Positions 1-7,879 of a stretch of DNA of 64,000 bases are shown piece by piece. The DNA is from Oligoflexia bacterium (GTDB lineage: Bacteria; Bdellovibrionota; Bacteriovoracia; Bacteriovoracales; Bacteriovoracaceae). A program made the translations under genes and the position numbers. Positions within the stretch are counted from its first letter, which is position 1. Every line of letters begins with the position of its first letter. The stretch lies in NCBI GenBank assembly GCA_015232355.1, contig JADFZW010000015.1, positions 1-64,000 of the forward strand, given 5' to 3'. The notes beneath the pieces are model-generated. The model had not been told where the DNA came from, did not search any database, and saw nothing but the letters and a program-made list of their open reading frames with translations.

Positions 1-397
1 CAACCATTCCAAAAATACTTCTGCTTTTGTTTTCAGATGATCCATAGGAAGAATTTATAAATTTACCATCCAAAGATATAATTTCACCAGGAAGTACATC
101 TACATTATCTTTAACCCAAGCAAAGAATGCCTGTTGTAGTTCTTTTGGGTCTATGATTGATAATACTCTTCCTATCGTATCATGCGAAGGGATTCCATTT
201 TTTAATTCTAAAAATTTTTTTAAAAAATTAATTTTTAATTTTCCAAAGGATTCAATTTCAGCAAAGGATTCACATGAACAGATAATTCCACAAACAGAGA
301 GAACTACTATATCTATCAATGCATGTTTTTTAGTTCTATCAATCCTGGGATCATTGATAATTGAAAAATTCTGTAATATTGATGATGTCTTATCCAT
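1..397 (-). CDS. ISAs1-family transposase, N-terminal part (cut by window edge)
   Basis: The minus strand reads from an ATG at 397-395 through 132 uninterrupted codons to the window edge, so the C-terminal part lies outside. The start MDKTSSILQNFSIINDPR, the stretch DRTKKHALIDIVVLSVCGII and the GIPSHDTIGRVLS segment are the N-terminal domain typical of ISAs1/H-repeat transposases. ISLDGKFI carries the expected first catalytic Asp of the DDE transposase. A G-rich ribosome binding site (GGGGGGG) precedes the ATG. No frameshift or stop is visible in the part present, so the element may be intact. The family call is firm on motif order. Activity cannot be judged from a third of the protein. Confidence 0.85.
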   Translation of the reverse strand, partial: MDKTSSILQNFSIINDPRIDRTKKHALIDIVVLSVCGIICSCESFAEIESFGKLKINFLKKFLELKNGIPSHDTIGRVLSIIDPKELQQAFFAWVKDNVDVLPGEIISLDGKFINSSYGSSENKSRSIFGMV

Positions 398-474
398 AAA
401 ATCCCCCCCACTTCAAAGGAATTTTATGAAAAATTTATCAATAAATATATCTACTACTGGTCAATAAATTACTA

Positions 475-518
475 TTTATTCTCAATTAAATAACTGACAA
501 TTAAGATGCGATCGCCCT
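475..518. mobile_element. Probable terminal repeat region of the ISAs1-like element
   Basis: About 110 bp upstream of the transposase start, the minus strand reads GGGCGATCGCATCTTAATTG. It is more GC-rich than its surroundings and contains the octamer GCGATCGC at 508-515. This is a plausible terminal inverted repeat. The other end of the element lies outside the window, so neither the inverted repeat pairing nor a target duplication can be verified. Confidence 0.4.
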
Positions 519-587
519 TTGCCACGCCACTTCCGGGACCAAAAGCGCTAAAGTAGTTCTAAAGTTTATTACAATCAATAAAAAATT

Positions 588-884
588 ATGAGACTATCAG
601 AAAAAGAACTGAGTGCTATAAAAAAAACTTTTGCTCCACTAAACGTTGATGTGTACCTTTTTGGATCTAGAGCTAATGATAATCAAAAAGGTGGAGACAT
701 CGACATTTTGTTATTCTTAGATTTGAACGATGATGAAAGATTTGAAATTGCACGAAAGCTGAGTGTAGAATTTTTCAAAGAATGCGAAGAAAAAATTGAT
801 ATATTGATATTTAATAGCAAAAATTTGCAAAAAAAGGATGCTGCTTTTTTAAATACAATAAATATGATTAAAATCGAATTTTAA
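588..884 (+). CDS. Minimal nucleotidyltransferase (MNT domain) protein
   Basis: A 98-residue protein of the DNA polymerase beta-like nucleotidyltransferase superfamily. The hallmark GSRA-x7-GDIDI (about residues 27-42) supplies the nucleotide-binding GS and two metal-binding Asp residues. KIDILIF (about residues 70-76) supplies the third acidic residue. MNT proteins usually pair with a HEPN protein as a toxin-antitoxin module, in which MNT inactivates HEPN by adenylylation. No HEPN gene lies beside it here: upstream is the IS element, downstream the peptide locus. It is therefore an orphan or a remnant of an imported module. No strong ribosome binding site is visible before the ATG. Confidence 0.75.
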   Translation: MRLSEKELSAIKKTFAPLNVDVYLFGSRANDNQKGGDIDILLFLDLNDDERFEIARKLSVEFFKECEEKIDILIFNSKNLQKKDAAFLNTINMIKIEF

Positions 885-948
885 ATTCTTTTATTATTTT
901 TCAAACCCCTTATTATCAAACATAAGATAAATTAATTGGCCACTAACC

Positions 949-968
949 TGCATATTGCTTAATATGCA
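949..968. promoter_or_regulatory. Inverted repeat upstream of the peptide precursor
   Basis: TGCATAT (949-955) and ATATGCA (962-968) form a perfect 7-bp inverted repeat with a 6-nt spacer, about 75 bp upstream of the precursor start. It could be an operator or a small RNA hairpin. Its position in the only promoter-sized gap before the locus makes a regulatory role plausible. Nothing identifies the binding protein. Confidence 0.35.
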
Positions 969-974
969 CGAGCT

Positions 975-1008
975 AAAAGGTGATATAAAGATACCTTTTT
1001 TCTTTTTT
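975..1008 (+). terminator. Hairpin with T-tract upstream of the precursor
   Basis: AAAAGGT (975-981) pairs with ACCTTTT (993-999), leaving an 11-nt gap that a G-T pair can narrow, followed by a T-rich run. This resembles a weak intrinsic terminator for the transcript coming from the nucleotidyltransferase gene, or a leader hairpin of the precursor mRNA. The stem is short. Confidence 0.35.
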
Positions 1009-1040
1009 ATTCTTATTATTTTTTAACAAAGGAGTTTGTC

Positions 1041-1259
1041 ATGGTAAAAAAAGTAAGACTTATCAACTGTAAAATCGTAAAAGCAACTCAACCAATCGTT
1101 ACTCGTTATGGAATTTATCCAGGTCCAGGCACTATCGTTACAAGATATGCTATTACAAGACCTACTACTATAACTACTAACGACAATCAAAAAGTTGATA
1201 TTGAGTGTGAAAGCATGCAAATGTCATCTCATGAGGATGAATCAGTTACTAACGATTAG
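1041..1259 (+). CDS. Candidate RiPP precursor peptide with two IVTRY repeats
   Basis: A 72-residue peptide with a strong ribosome binding site (AAAGGAG, 8 nt before the ATG). Residues 1-17 are basic (KK, R, K, K) and contain Cys10. Residues 18-43 hold a tandem motif: PIVTRYGIYPGPG followed by TIVTRYAITRPTT, with period 13. The tail (47-72) is acidic and polar with Cys56. It has no signal peptide and no known fold. Directly downstream, after a hairpin, come a radical SAM/SPASM maturase and an ABC exporter, the classic layout of a peptide-modification locus. I do not recognise the peptide family. The precursor role is inferred from size, repeats and context. The modified part could be the repeat region, with Arg-Tyr or Tyr-Gly as candidate sites. 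Confidence 0.7.
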   Translation: MVKKVRLINCKIVKATQPIVTRYGIYPGPGTIVTRYAITRPTTITTNDNQKVDIECESMQMSSHEDESVTND

Positions 1260-1272
1260 TTAGCAGTTTTTT

Positions 1273-1331
1273 AATCGTGGTGTTGTCTTGAAGATAATAG
1301 GTCAAGGTGATACCACGATTTTTTTTTTTTT
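1273..1331 (+). terminator. Intrinsic terminator/attenuator between precursor and maturase genes
   Basis: AATCGTGGT (1273-1281) pairs perfectly with ACCACGATT (1312-1320). Inside lies a second stem, CTTGA (1287-1291) with TCAAG (1302-1306), set off by a symmetrical 5/5-nt internal loop. A run of more than ten T residues follows. The placement between a peptide precursor and its processing genes is a common way to make much precursor and little enzyme by partial read-through. Confidence 0.8.
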
Positions 1332-1340
1332 GATTTTAAT

Positions 1341-1373
1341 ATAGGATTATAAATAGGATTACCAATAGGATTA
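1341..1373 (+). repeat. Three copies of ATAGGATTA at exact 12-bp period
   Basis: ATAGGATTA begins at 1341, 1353 and 1365, just upstream of the maturase start at 1379. Each copy contains an AGGA that could pair with 16S rRNA, but only the last is close enough to the ATG to act as a ribosome binding site. Confidence 0.8.
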
Positions 1374-1378
1374 AGAAT

Positions 1379-2518
1379 ATGACTTCGATAATTTCAAAAA
1401 TGTATGCCCCCAATGTTAATGATAATGTTAATGATAATGTTAATGATAGCGAATTTTCTGAAGTAGCGGAAGAACTTCAACCCATCTCAGTAGTCTTAGA
1501 GACTACATTCCAATGTAATATGCGTTGTGCGCACTGTGGAACCTCGTGTGGAGAAAAAAAAGCAAATGAATTGTCTTTAGAGGAACATTACAAGTTAGCA
1601 AATGATTTAGTTTATTTAGGGATCAAAGATATTTTTCTATCTGGAGGTGAAGCGCTTTTACATCCTGATTGGAAAAAGATTGCAAGCTACTATGCGGACA
1701 AAGGTGTTCGAGTAGTGCTTTTAAGTAATGGTCTTTTGATTCCAAAAAAGATTGATGAATTAAAGGATTCACCAATTGATCAAATAGGAATAAGTATCGA
1801 TGGAACAAGAGAGACCCACGATAGGATAAGAAAGGTTAAGGGCTCATATGATACGGCATTAAAGGCGGTGGAACTCTTAAATAAAAATACCAAAATCATG
1901 CCTTCAATTATCACTACTGTTTCCAAGTGGAATATAAAAGAGATAGAAAGTTTATATCAAATATTTAGTGATCATGGATGTAAGCTGTGGCAGTTGCAAA
2001 GAGTTTTTCCAATGGGAAGAATGGAAAAAGATTTTATTTTAGATTATGCAGATGTTTTATATCTACATCAGTTTATTCATCAAAAACGTCAATTAAAGAA
2101 TGCGAATGCGATCGCGAATGCGAATGTAATGGAAGTAACCGGTGCTTGCGATACCACTCCATTTTCTCAGTATAAAACAAAAGCAATAGTAGATGATTAT
2201 TTTGGATGTCCCGCGGGGCTTTTGTGTTTAGGTATAGAGGCAGATGGTGGAGTAAAGGGTTGCTTAACTCAATCAAAGGACTTTATCGAGGGAAATATTA
2301 GAGAGAGAAGTATTATAGATATTTGGAGAGACCCCAATACCTTCACCTATAATCGTTATTTTCATCAAGAGCATGTTAAGCGTGGATGCAAAGGATGCGC
2401 ACATCTTGAGGATTGCAGATGTGGTTGCACTATTCAAGCATATGCAGAGACAGGAGATCGTTATGATCAGATCTACTGCTTGCACTCTAGTTACTTCCAG
2501 GAATTTTTAAATAAATAA
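1379..2518 (+). CDS. Radical SAM/SPASM peptide maturase
   Basis: A 379-residue radical SAM enzyme. C46-x3-C50-x2-C53 binds the catalytic [4Fe-4S] cluster and LSGGEAL (88-93) is the SAM-binding GGE motif. The C-terminal SPASM domain has a full ligand set: C277, GGVKGC with C295, then C337-x2-C340-x5-C346-x3-C350, and C367. This matches auxiliary-cluster SPASM enzymes that modify ribosomal peptides, such as thioether, C-C or C-O crosslinking maturases. The N-terminus carries a 12-bp tandem repeat encoding NVND three times, and NANAIANANV (241-250) is a second low-complexity insert. No separate RRE domain gene is nearby. The substrate is inferred to be the upstream peptide. The type of modification cannot be read from sequence. 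Confidence 0.88.
   Translation: MTSIISKMYAPNVNDNVNDNVNDSEFSEVAEELQPISVVLETTFQCNMRCAHCGTSCGEKKANELSLEEHYKLANDLVYLGIKDIFLSGGEALLHPDWKKIASYYADKGVRVVLLSNGLLIPKKIDELKDSPIDQIGISIDGTRETHDRIRKVKGSYDTALKAVELLNKNTKIMPSIITTVSKWNIKEIESLYQIFSDHGCKLWQLQRVFPMGRMEKDFILDYADVLYLHQFIHQKRQLKNANAIANANVMEVTGACDTTPFSQYKTKAIVDDYFGCPAGLLCLGIEADGGVKGCLTQSKDFIEGNIRERSIIDIWRDPNTFTYNRYFHQEHVKRGCKGCAHLEDCRCGCTIQAYAETGDRYDQIYCLHSSYFQEFLNK
1412..1447 (+). repeat. In-frame 12-bp tandem repeat in the maturase gene
   Basis: AATGTTAATGAT occurs three times in perfect tandem (1412-1423, 1424-1435, 1436-1447) and encodes NVND three times. Copy-number changes would add or remove four residues without a frameshift. Confidence 0.95.
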
Positions 2519-2532
2519 ATAAATAAATAAAG

Positions 2533-4710
2533 ATGGAAGTAAATTACTCTTACCTATTCAAGTTTTTTTTCTCACTTATAAAAAAATATCTACATATTGA
2601 ATTTGTAGTGTTGATTCTTATTCTAGGAAGTATTGGCTTTAATCTAGTCCTTCCATTAATCAACAAAACACTGGTAGATGATGCTATTATTGGTAAAGAT
2701 TTACCGCTTTTGATTAAATTGCTTTTTGTATATTTGGGGGCAATTTTAGCAGGAGAAGTAATAAATATCTCCATGGATTTTTTGCAAAATATAGTTCAAG
2801 AGAGAATATCTAGAGATTTATATTTGAAAATTTTTAATAAATTATTAAAGTTAAAGATTAAAACTTTAGATAAGTATAGCGAAGGTGAGATCTTAAATCG
2901 TTTTTTTATAGATGCAGAATCCTTGAAGTCGTTGATGGCCGACTTTTTTATAACTATCATAACTCAAATAATATATTTTATCGGAATCTTGATCGTGATG
3001 ATGAAGTTATGCCCGAAGGTAACTTTGTTGGTGTTAATTCCAGTTGTTTTATATCCTTTGCTTTTTCGCTTTAGTAATAAGCGGGTGCGATTTTATTCTC
3101 GAGAGATTAGAGCTAAGTATGACCACATATCACTTGATATTAAAGAGGCATCTCAGGGACAAGTTGAGATTAGAGTTTTTGCAATGGCAGAGATGATATA
3201 TGATAAGTTTAAAATCAAGCTAAATGATTTGTATGATATTGTAATTAAGAGTGTAGTACAAAGTAATATCATCAAAACTTTAATGAATTCGCTTTCAGTC
3301 TCTGCAAATTTAATATTGTGGTTTTATGGTGGATATTTGGTGATTAAGGGTGAACTTACTCTTGGAACTTTGTGGGCGCTTACTACTTATTTAAGTCAAC
3401 TCTACGATCCTATACAAATTTTGGCCGGTAAAAATTTCAAAATACAAAAGGCATTTATTGGAATTGAACGCTTAAAAGATTTTTTAGATTCTGCAACTGA
3501 ACATGATGAAGGGAATAGTGGAGAAGAGCAAGCAAGCTTTAAAGATAAAATATCTATAAAAAATCTTTCATTCTCCTATGGAAATGAAGAAGCAAAAGTT
3601 ATAAAGAATTTGACTTTGGATATTAGAAGTGGCGAAAGAGTTTGGATAGTTGGAGAAAATGGCAGCGGAAAAACCACACTGATAAAAATATTGCTCGGAT
3701 TATATTGTGATGATTATGGTGGAGATATTTTAATCGATGGCCAAAATGTTAAAGGGATTAGCTTAGAATCATATAGAAAAAATTTTAGTTATGTGGCGCA
3801 AACACCATATCTTTTTAGCGGAAGCATTTCGGAAAATGTTTTGCTATCATCTGCCGCCACATTTGGAGGAAGCGGAGGAAATATTTTAAAACTTATAGTA
3901 CGTAAGTTTAAAGAGCAGAAAGTGTGGCCCAATAATATGAAGTTAAATCGATTATTAAAGAGTGGAGGATCAAATCTATCAGGAGGACAAAAACAATTGG
4001 TAACAATTCTTCGAGGATTGTGTAAAGATGCTCCAATTATAATTATTGATGAGGGTACAACCAATTTGGATCAGGGAATACAAAGTGTATTAGAGGAGAT
4101 GTTAGAAAATGAATTTAAAGATAAAACAGTAATAAGAGTCTCTCATCAATCAAATCCGCAGTGGAGTAAAAATTATAGAGTGATTTCTTTGAGTAAATCT
4201 TTGAATAACAAAAAGGATAAGGATATTTGCGAAGAGGTTTATCAGCTTATACAAGATAATTCATTAGATTTAGCAGAAGATAAGATAAATAAATTCTTAG
4301 AGAATAAAAATAATAATAAAAATAAGAATAAAAATAAAGCGCATGTGACACTTTTAAATTATTTAGGTTATATAAAATATACTAAAAATGATTTTGAATC
4401 ATGTCGCTCGATAAATAGTAGAGTTTTGGAGATCAGTCCAAACGATCCATATGCGCACAAAGGAATGGGACTGACATTGGTTGAACTGGGTGAGTTTGAT
4501 CAAGGTGTTTCATTTTTAAGAAGGGCCATAGAGCTTGACCCTTTCTTTTTTGATGCCTATCATGACTTATGCTTGACATACTATAAACATGGTCAGATAG
4601 AGAAAGCAAAAGAGTTAATTTCAGAGATGGAAGTTATATTTTCTACAGATGTGAAAATTATGATGTTGATCCAAGAATTAAAGAGGTTGATTTTTGTAAC
4701 GACATTTTAA
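2533..4710 (+). CDS. Peptide-exporting ABC transporter with C-terminal TPR domain
   Basis: A 725-residue fused exporter. Residues 1-320 hold the membrane domain, with hydrophobic helices near 22-42, 58-78, 138-180 and 250-295. Residues 337-555 hold the ATPase: Walker A GENGSGKTT (374-382), Q-loop YVAQ (420-423), signature LSGGQ (482-486), Walker B IIIIDE (502-507) and H-loop SHQ (537-539). A Lys/Asn-rich linker (590-602) leads to TPR-like helices (about 604-715). There is no N-terminal C39 peptidase, so any leader must be removed elsewhere. It starts 15 bp after the maturase, across an (AAAT)n repeat that includes the maturase stop, so the two genes are co-transcribed. Export of the modified peptide is inferred from context. 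The 3' end overlaps the convergent methyltransferase by 33 bp. Confidence 0.85.
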   Translation: MEVNYSYLFKFFFSLIKKYLHIEFVVLILILGSIGFNLVLPLINKTLVDDAIIGKDLPLLIKLLFVYLGAILAGEVINISMDFLQNIVQERISRDLYLKIFNKLLKLKIKTLDKYSEGEILNRFFIDAESLKSLMADFFITIITQIIYFIGILIVMMKLCPKVTLLVLIPVVLYPLLFRFSNKRVRFYSREIRAKYDHISLDIKEASQGQVEIRVFAMAEMIYDKFKIKLNDLYDIVIKSVVQSNIIKTLMNSLSVSANLILWFYGGYLVIKGELTLGTLWALTTYLSQLYDPIQILAGKNFKIQKAFIGIERLKDFLDSATEHDEGNSGEEQASFKDKISIKNLSFSYGNEEAKVIKNLTLDIRSGERVWIVGENGSGKTTLIKILLGLYCDDYGGDILIDGQNVKGISLESYRKNFSYVAQTPYLFSGSISENVLLSSAATFGGSGGNILKLIVRKFKEQKVWPNNMKLNRLLKSGGSNLSGGQKQLVTILRGLCKDAPIIIIDEGTTNLDQGIQSVLEEMLENEFKDKTVIRVSHQSNPQWSKNYRVISLSKSLNNKKDKDICEEVYQLIQDNSLDLAEDKINKFLENKNNNKNKNKNKAHVTLLNYLGYIKYTKNDFESCRSINSRVLEISPNDPYAHKGMGLTLVELGEFDQGVSFLRRAIELDPFFFDAYHDLCLTYYKHGQIEKAKELISEMEVIFSTDVKIMMLIQELKRLIFVTTF

Positions 4711-5475
4711 TACTAACAATGGACCTAAAAATATTTTCCAATATTTTACATCTATGGCCGATGCAATTTTTTGTGCTAAAGAGTAGTTGAATCCGGCCAC
4801 AAAAGGTGCCAATAGGTGAGAGGTGGTTTTAATCTCAATATCGAAGAGGTTAAAAAATTCATTCATTATTGAAGATATCTTTCGTTCAAAATTAAAGAAG
4901 GTGAATTTTGTGATATGTTGTTCTTCATAGGAGATATCGGAGAATTTATTTAAATAAAATTCTAGAAAGGGCCAAAAGCTAAAATAGTTAGGAGTAGTTA
5001 TAAGTAATTCTCCATCTTTTTTGAGTACTCTACAAATGCCATTTAATAGATCAAGGATTTCACTAGAATTTAAATGTTCGATAACTTCAATCACAGTTAC
5101 TACATCAAAAAAATTGTTATATTCCGAACTAAGGATATTTCCTAAATCAGATATTTGAATAAAATTTCGAAAATTAGTTTTATATTTGGAGTTAGCGAAA
5201 TTTATTTGATCTTCTAAGATGTCTACACCAATTTGGGTGGGAAATTTATTTTGAGGAAGAGTTCCCAGAAATGTTCCAGAAAAACAACCGATATCTAAAA
5301 TTTTTTTTTGAGATGTAGATGCATCTGAAGATGCATTCGCATCTGAAGATGTAATCATCTTTTTTACAGTCTCAAATTTTGACCAATGCCAAAAACCGCG
5401 AATACCTTTGTCTAGATGAAAGATGTTGTCATAATAACCGTTAGGGATGTTGTTATAGTTAAAATCACTTTCCAC
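4678..5475 (-). CDS. Class I SAM-dependent methyltransferase
   Basis: The motif I sequence KILDIGCFSGTFL, the acidic GVDILEDQ end of strand 2, and VVTVIEVIEHL (motif IV of the UbiG/Coq3-like methyltransferase_11/23 group) define a Rossmann methyltransferase. ELLITTPNYFSF is the usual post-catalytic strand and loop. I place the start at a GTG (5475-5473) because GGAG lies 7 nt upstream. The longer reading frame would be translated from inside the preceding membrane-protein gene, with which this start overlaps by 11 bp. The pair looks translationally coupled. A 12-bp duplication encodes the DANASSDAS stretch before motif I. The substrate is unknown; coupling to a glycosyltransferase-like membrane protein suggests a sugar or lipid-linked glycan. 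Confidence 0.8.
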   Translation of the reverse strand: MESDFNYNNIPNGYYDNIFHLDKGIRGFWHWSKFETVKKMITSSDANASSDASTSQKKILDIGCFSGTFLGTLPQNKFPTQIGVDILEDQINFANSKYKTNFRNFIQISDLGNILSSEYNNFFDVVTVIEVIEHLNSSEILDLLNGICRVLKKDGELLITTPNYFSFWPFLEFYLNKFSDISYEEQHITKFTFFNFERKISSIMNEFFNLFDIEIKTTSHLLAPFVAGFNYSLAQKIASAIDVKYWKIFLGPLLVLKCRYKNQPL

Positions 5476-7273
5476 TATAAGTCTCCGATTTAGTATTTCT
5501 ACGCATAGAAGAGGTGAAGAATAAAAATAAAAATACAAAGTATAGTATTCCAGCAAAATATAGAGATAATAAAGTATAAAAATATTTAGGAATATAATCT
5601 AAAACAATCACCCCTTCTAATTTTTTAGGATGGATTTTTAAAAGATTTGTTTGCTGATCGTTTAGTAGTTGATAATCATTTTCATTTTCTAATCTCCAAC
5701 CATCATTCATGTTAGTATTGATCACGATAGTATTCTCTTTGTTCATCTTATATTCTAATTCAATATGTCCGGGAGTGTATTTTAATAAATTGAAACTAAA
5801 TTTATTATCCTTATTATCCTTATTATCCTTATTATCAGTAACTGAACCAACAAAAACTTCGCCTTTATAGTCGGAATCTTCAATGGCCGATACAAAAGTT
5901 CGAGGTTTGGCAGGATCATAGCAGTCACGAGAAGCTTTGTTTTTTGTATAGTATATTTGCGGTTTACGAATCTCATTATGAGTTGCTTGAATGGTAGTGT
6001 TGTCGATTAATCTATTGAAATAATTTGTATGATAGTCGTGTTGAAATCCATCGGCAACAATAACAATTCTGGCCACTATAAATTCTAAATTAACTATTAT
6101 TAGAAGTGCGAATGCAAGTTTTTTTCTTCCCTCGGTTTCCATCTTAATCTTTTGCAAAACCATAGCAAATAACAATAAAACAAAGATAAAGCAAAGTAGA
6201 AAATATCTGCTTTGCATATGTGCTTTATTGATGAAAGGAATTTTTTGCATTAAGTGCCAGGGATTGAGATCACCGCCTACTCCAGAGCCAATAATAAGAA
6301 AAAAAGCTATAATAAATATTTCACGCCAATAATTTTTTATAGATAATTTTTTAGCAAAAAAACCATAGAGGACTGTGAGGAACATGATAGGTCCAATATA
6401 ACAACCAAATTCATGATAACGCCAGCCCAGATGAGGAACTACGCAATTGTTTGTTTTGAACAAAGAAAAAAACATGGAAATTAAATGACTAAGTCCTAGT
6501 GGATAATAGTCAAGAACAGCTTTTTCTTGGACTAATTTTTGAGATAAAACGACAGGAATTAGTTTTATGGCCGAGATGAAGATAAATATAATTACACCAG
6601 AGATAAATTCGAATTTGTGTTTGATTAACATTTGCACGAGTGCATTTCTTACTCGTTTATCAATAAGTAGTAACAATAGATAGAGATAGCTGGAAAAGAT
6701 GAAAGTATACATTCCACCATCTAATAAGATGAATGCATCAAGTGCACACAGTATTAAAAAGTGTCGAGGGCGATCTGTGGTGTAAAAGAGATAGATGATG
6801 TATGGGAAGAGTAGAAAAGTTCTGTAGACAAGATGTCCTTCAATAAGATGTAATCCAATCCATGCACAATTCACATAGAGTAGTGATGATCCTAAGGAAA
6901 TATAAAAATCCATACCATGATATTTAAAAAGATTATATGCTCCCCATAGACCTAAAATACTCAAAAGAAAAAGTGATAGTACATTAGAGATGTACGGAGG
7001 AAAAGCTACTGTGAGTAAGACCATTGGCGAAAAAATCCAATTTTGAGGATTAGTTAATACATCCATTCCTCCACAAACCCAAGGATCATGAAGTGGTAAT
7101 GTATGATATGTAAGGAGGGATGATTTTATAAATAGAGCAAGTGAATTAAAATAGTTCCAATCATATGCAATAACTAGATTGTGATAATAGATGAATGGCA
7201 GATAGGTTAGTAGAATGCCTGATATTGAGCATGCAATCAAGAGAGATGTTGTTTTGTTTTTATTGTTTTTCAT
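5465..7273 (-). CDS. YfhO/GT-C-like polytopic membrane protein
   Basis: A 602-residue protein with about ten to twelve hydrophobic helices. The first loop holds YDWNYFN and PLHDPWVCGGMDVLTNPQNW, a pattern seen in YfhO-like and other GT-C-fold glycosyltransferases, which move sugars from lipid carriers in the periplasm. The C-terminal 150 residues form a soluble domain, then a final helix. An exact 9-bp repeat (TTATTATCC on the plus strand, 5802-5836) encodes DNK repeats in that domain. It is followed by the overlapping methyltransferase. The family assignment rests on topology and the first-loop motif. The donor and acceptor are unknown. Confidence 0.65.
   Translation of the reverse strand: MKNNKNKTTSLLIACSISGILLTYLPFIYYHNLVIAYDWNYFNSLALFIKSSLLTYHTLPLHDPWVCGGMDVLTNPQNWIFSPMVLLTVAFPPYISNVLSLFLLSILGLWGAYNLFKYHGMDFYISLGSSLLYVNCAWIGLHLIEGHLVYRTFLLFPYIIYLFYTTDRPRHFLILCALDAFILLDGGMYTFIFSSYLYLLLLLIDKRVRNALVQMLIKHKFEFISGVIIFIFISAIKLIPVVLSQKLVQEKAVLDYYPLGLSHLISMFFSLFKTNNCVVPHLGWRYHEFGCYIGPIMFLTVLYGFFAKKLSIKNYWREIFIIAFFLIIGSGVGGDLNPWHLMQKIPFINKAHMQSRYFLLCFIFVLLLFAMVLQKIKMETEGRKKLAFALLIIVNLEFIVARIVIVADGFQHDYHTNYFNRLIDNTTIQATHNEIRKPQIYYTKNKASRDCYDPAKPRTFVSAIEDSDYKGEVFVGSVTDNKDNKDNKDNKFSFNLLKYTPGHIELEYKMNKENTIVINTNMNDGWRLENENDYQLLNDQQTNLLKIHPKKLEGVIVLDYIPKYFYTLLSLYFAGILYFVFLFLFFTSSMRRNTKSETYSGK
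5802..5836 (-). repeat. In-frame 9-bp tandem repeat
   Basis: TTATTATCC is repeated almost four times (5802, 5811, 5820, 5829), encoding repeated DNK in the soluble C-terminal domain of the membrane protein. Confidence 0.95.
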
Positions 7274-7298
7274 CTATTATATTTATATACATTACAAA

Positions 7299-7348
7299 AA
7301 ATGAAATAAGAAATGAAATAAGATAAGGAAATAAGATTAGGAAATAAG
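7299..7348. repeat. 12/13-bp tandem repeats in the divergent promoter gap
   Basis: AAATGAAATAAG occurs twice (7299-7310, 7311-7322) and is followed by two 13-bp variants ending in GGAAATAAG. The array fills most of the 88-bp gap between the divergent genes at 7273 and 7362 and so overlaps their promoters. Confidence 0.85.
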
Positions 7349-7361
7349 AAAGGAAAAATAT

Positions 7362-7871
7362 ATGAATAAATTAATTAAAATTCTTTTTATCTTTTTGGCC
7401 ATTACTGGTGCGGTAACTTTAATTTCTGAATATTCAAATGTACCCTTTGGATATAGAAATTTTTGGGATTATCGTGGCCATATTGGTGGACTCTTTTTTT
7501 TATTTTTTATAGCTCTCTTTCCACGTCTGACACTTATAGTTTCCAGTGTTCCCTTTGGAGGTTTGCTTTGGTGGATAGGATGGTTCTTTTTACCGAGAAT
7601 ATTGGTGGCATTACTTGCAACTGTAAGCTACTGGAACACTAATAAACTTTTAGTGGTACTTGCTTGGTTAGTGGCCATAGGAGGAGAGTCTTCAGAAAAA
7701 TATTTGCTTGGTGGAAGAAGAGGAGGTAGAGGAGTACCGAGATTTAGTTTTTCCTTTAGATCGAATAGATCTGGAGGATATTCTGGAGGATATAATAGTA
7801 GACCTAGATCTGATGATTCTAAAAAAATTGATGATCCTAATGTAATTGAGACTGAATTTAGAAAGTTATAA
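7362..7871 (+). CDS. Small membrane protein with Gly/Arg-rich tail
   Basis: A 169-residue protein of unknown family. Hydrophobic stretches near residues 4-20, 43-60, 65-85 and 93-106 suggest three or four membrane helices. The C-terminal 55 residues are rich in Gly, Arg and Ser (GGRRGGRG, SGGYSGGYNSR), which is usual for disordered cytoplasmic or secreted tails. It is divergent from the GT-C-like gene and almost abuts the convergent gene downstream (8-bp gap). No function is assigned. Confidence 0.6.
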   Translation: MNKLIKILFIFLAITGAVTLISEYSNVPFGYRNFWDYRGHIGGLFFLFFIALFPRLTLIVSSVPFGGLLWWIGWFFLPRILVALLATVSYWNTNKLLVVLAWLVAIGGESSEKYLLGGRRGGRGVPRFSFSFRSNRSGGYSGGYNSRPRSDDSKKIDDPNVIETEFRKL

Positions 7872-7879
7872 GATTAAAA

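Noticed and set aside
153..467. Plus-strand 104-codon reading frame
   Set aside because: It lies antisense to the ISAs1 transposase, which has clear family motifs. The plus-strand sequence has none.
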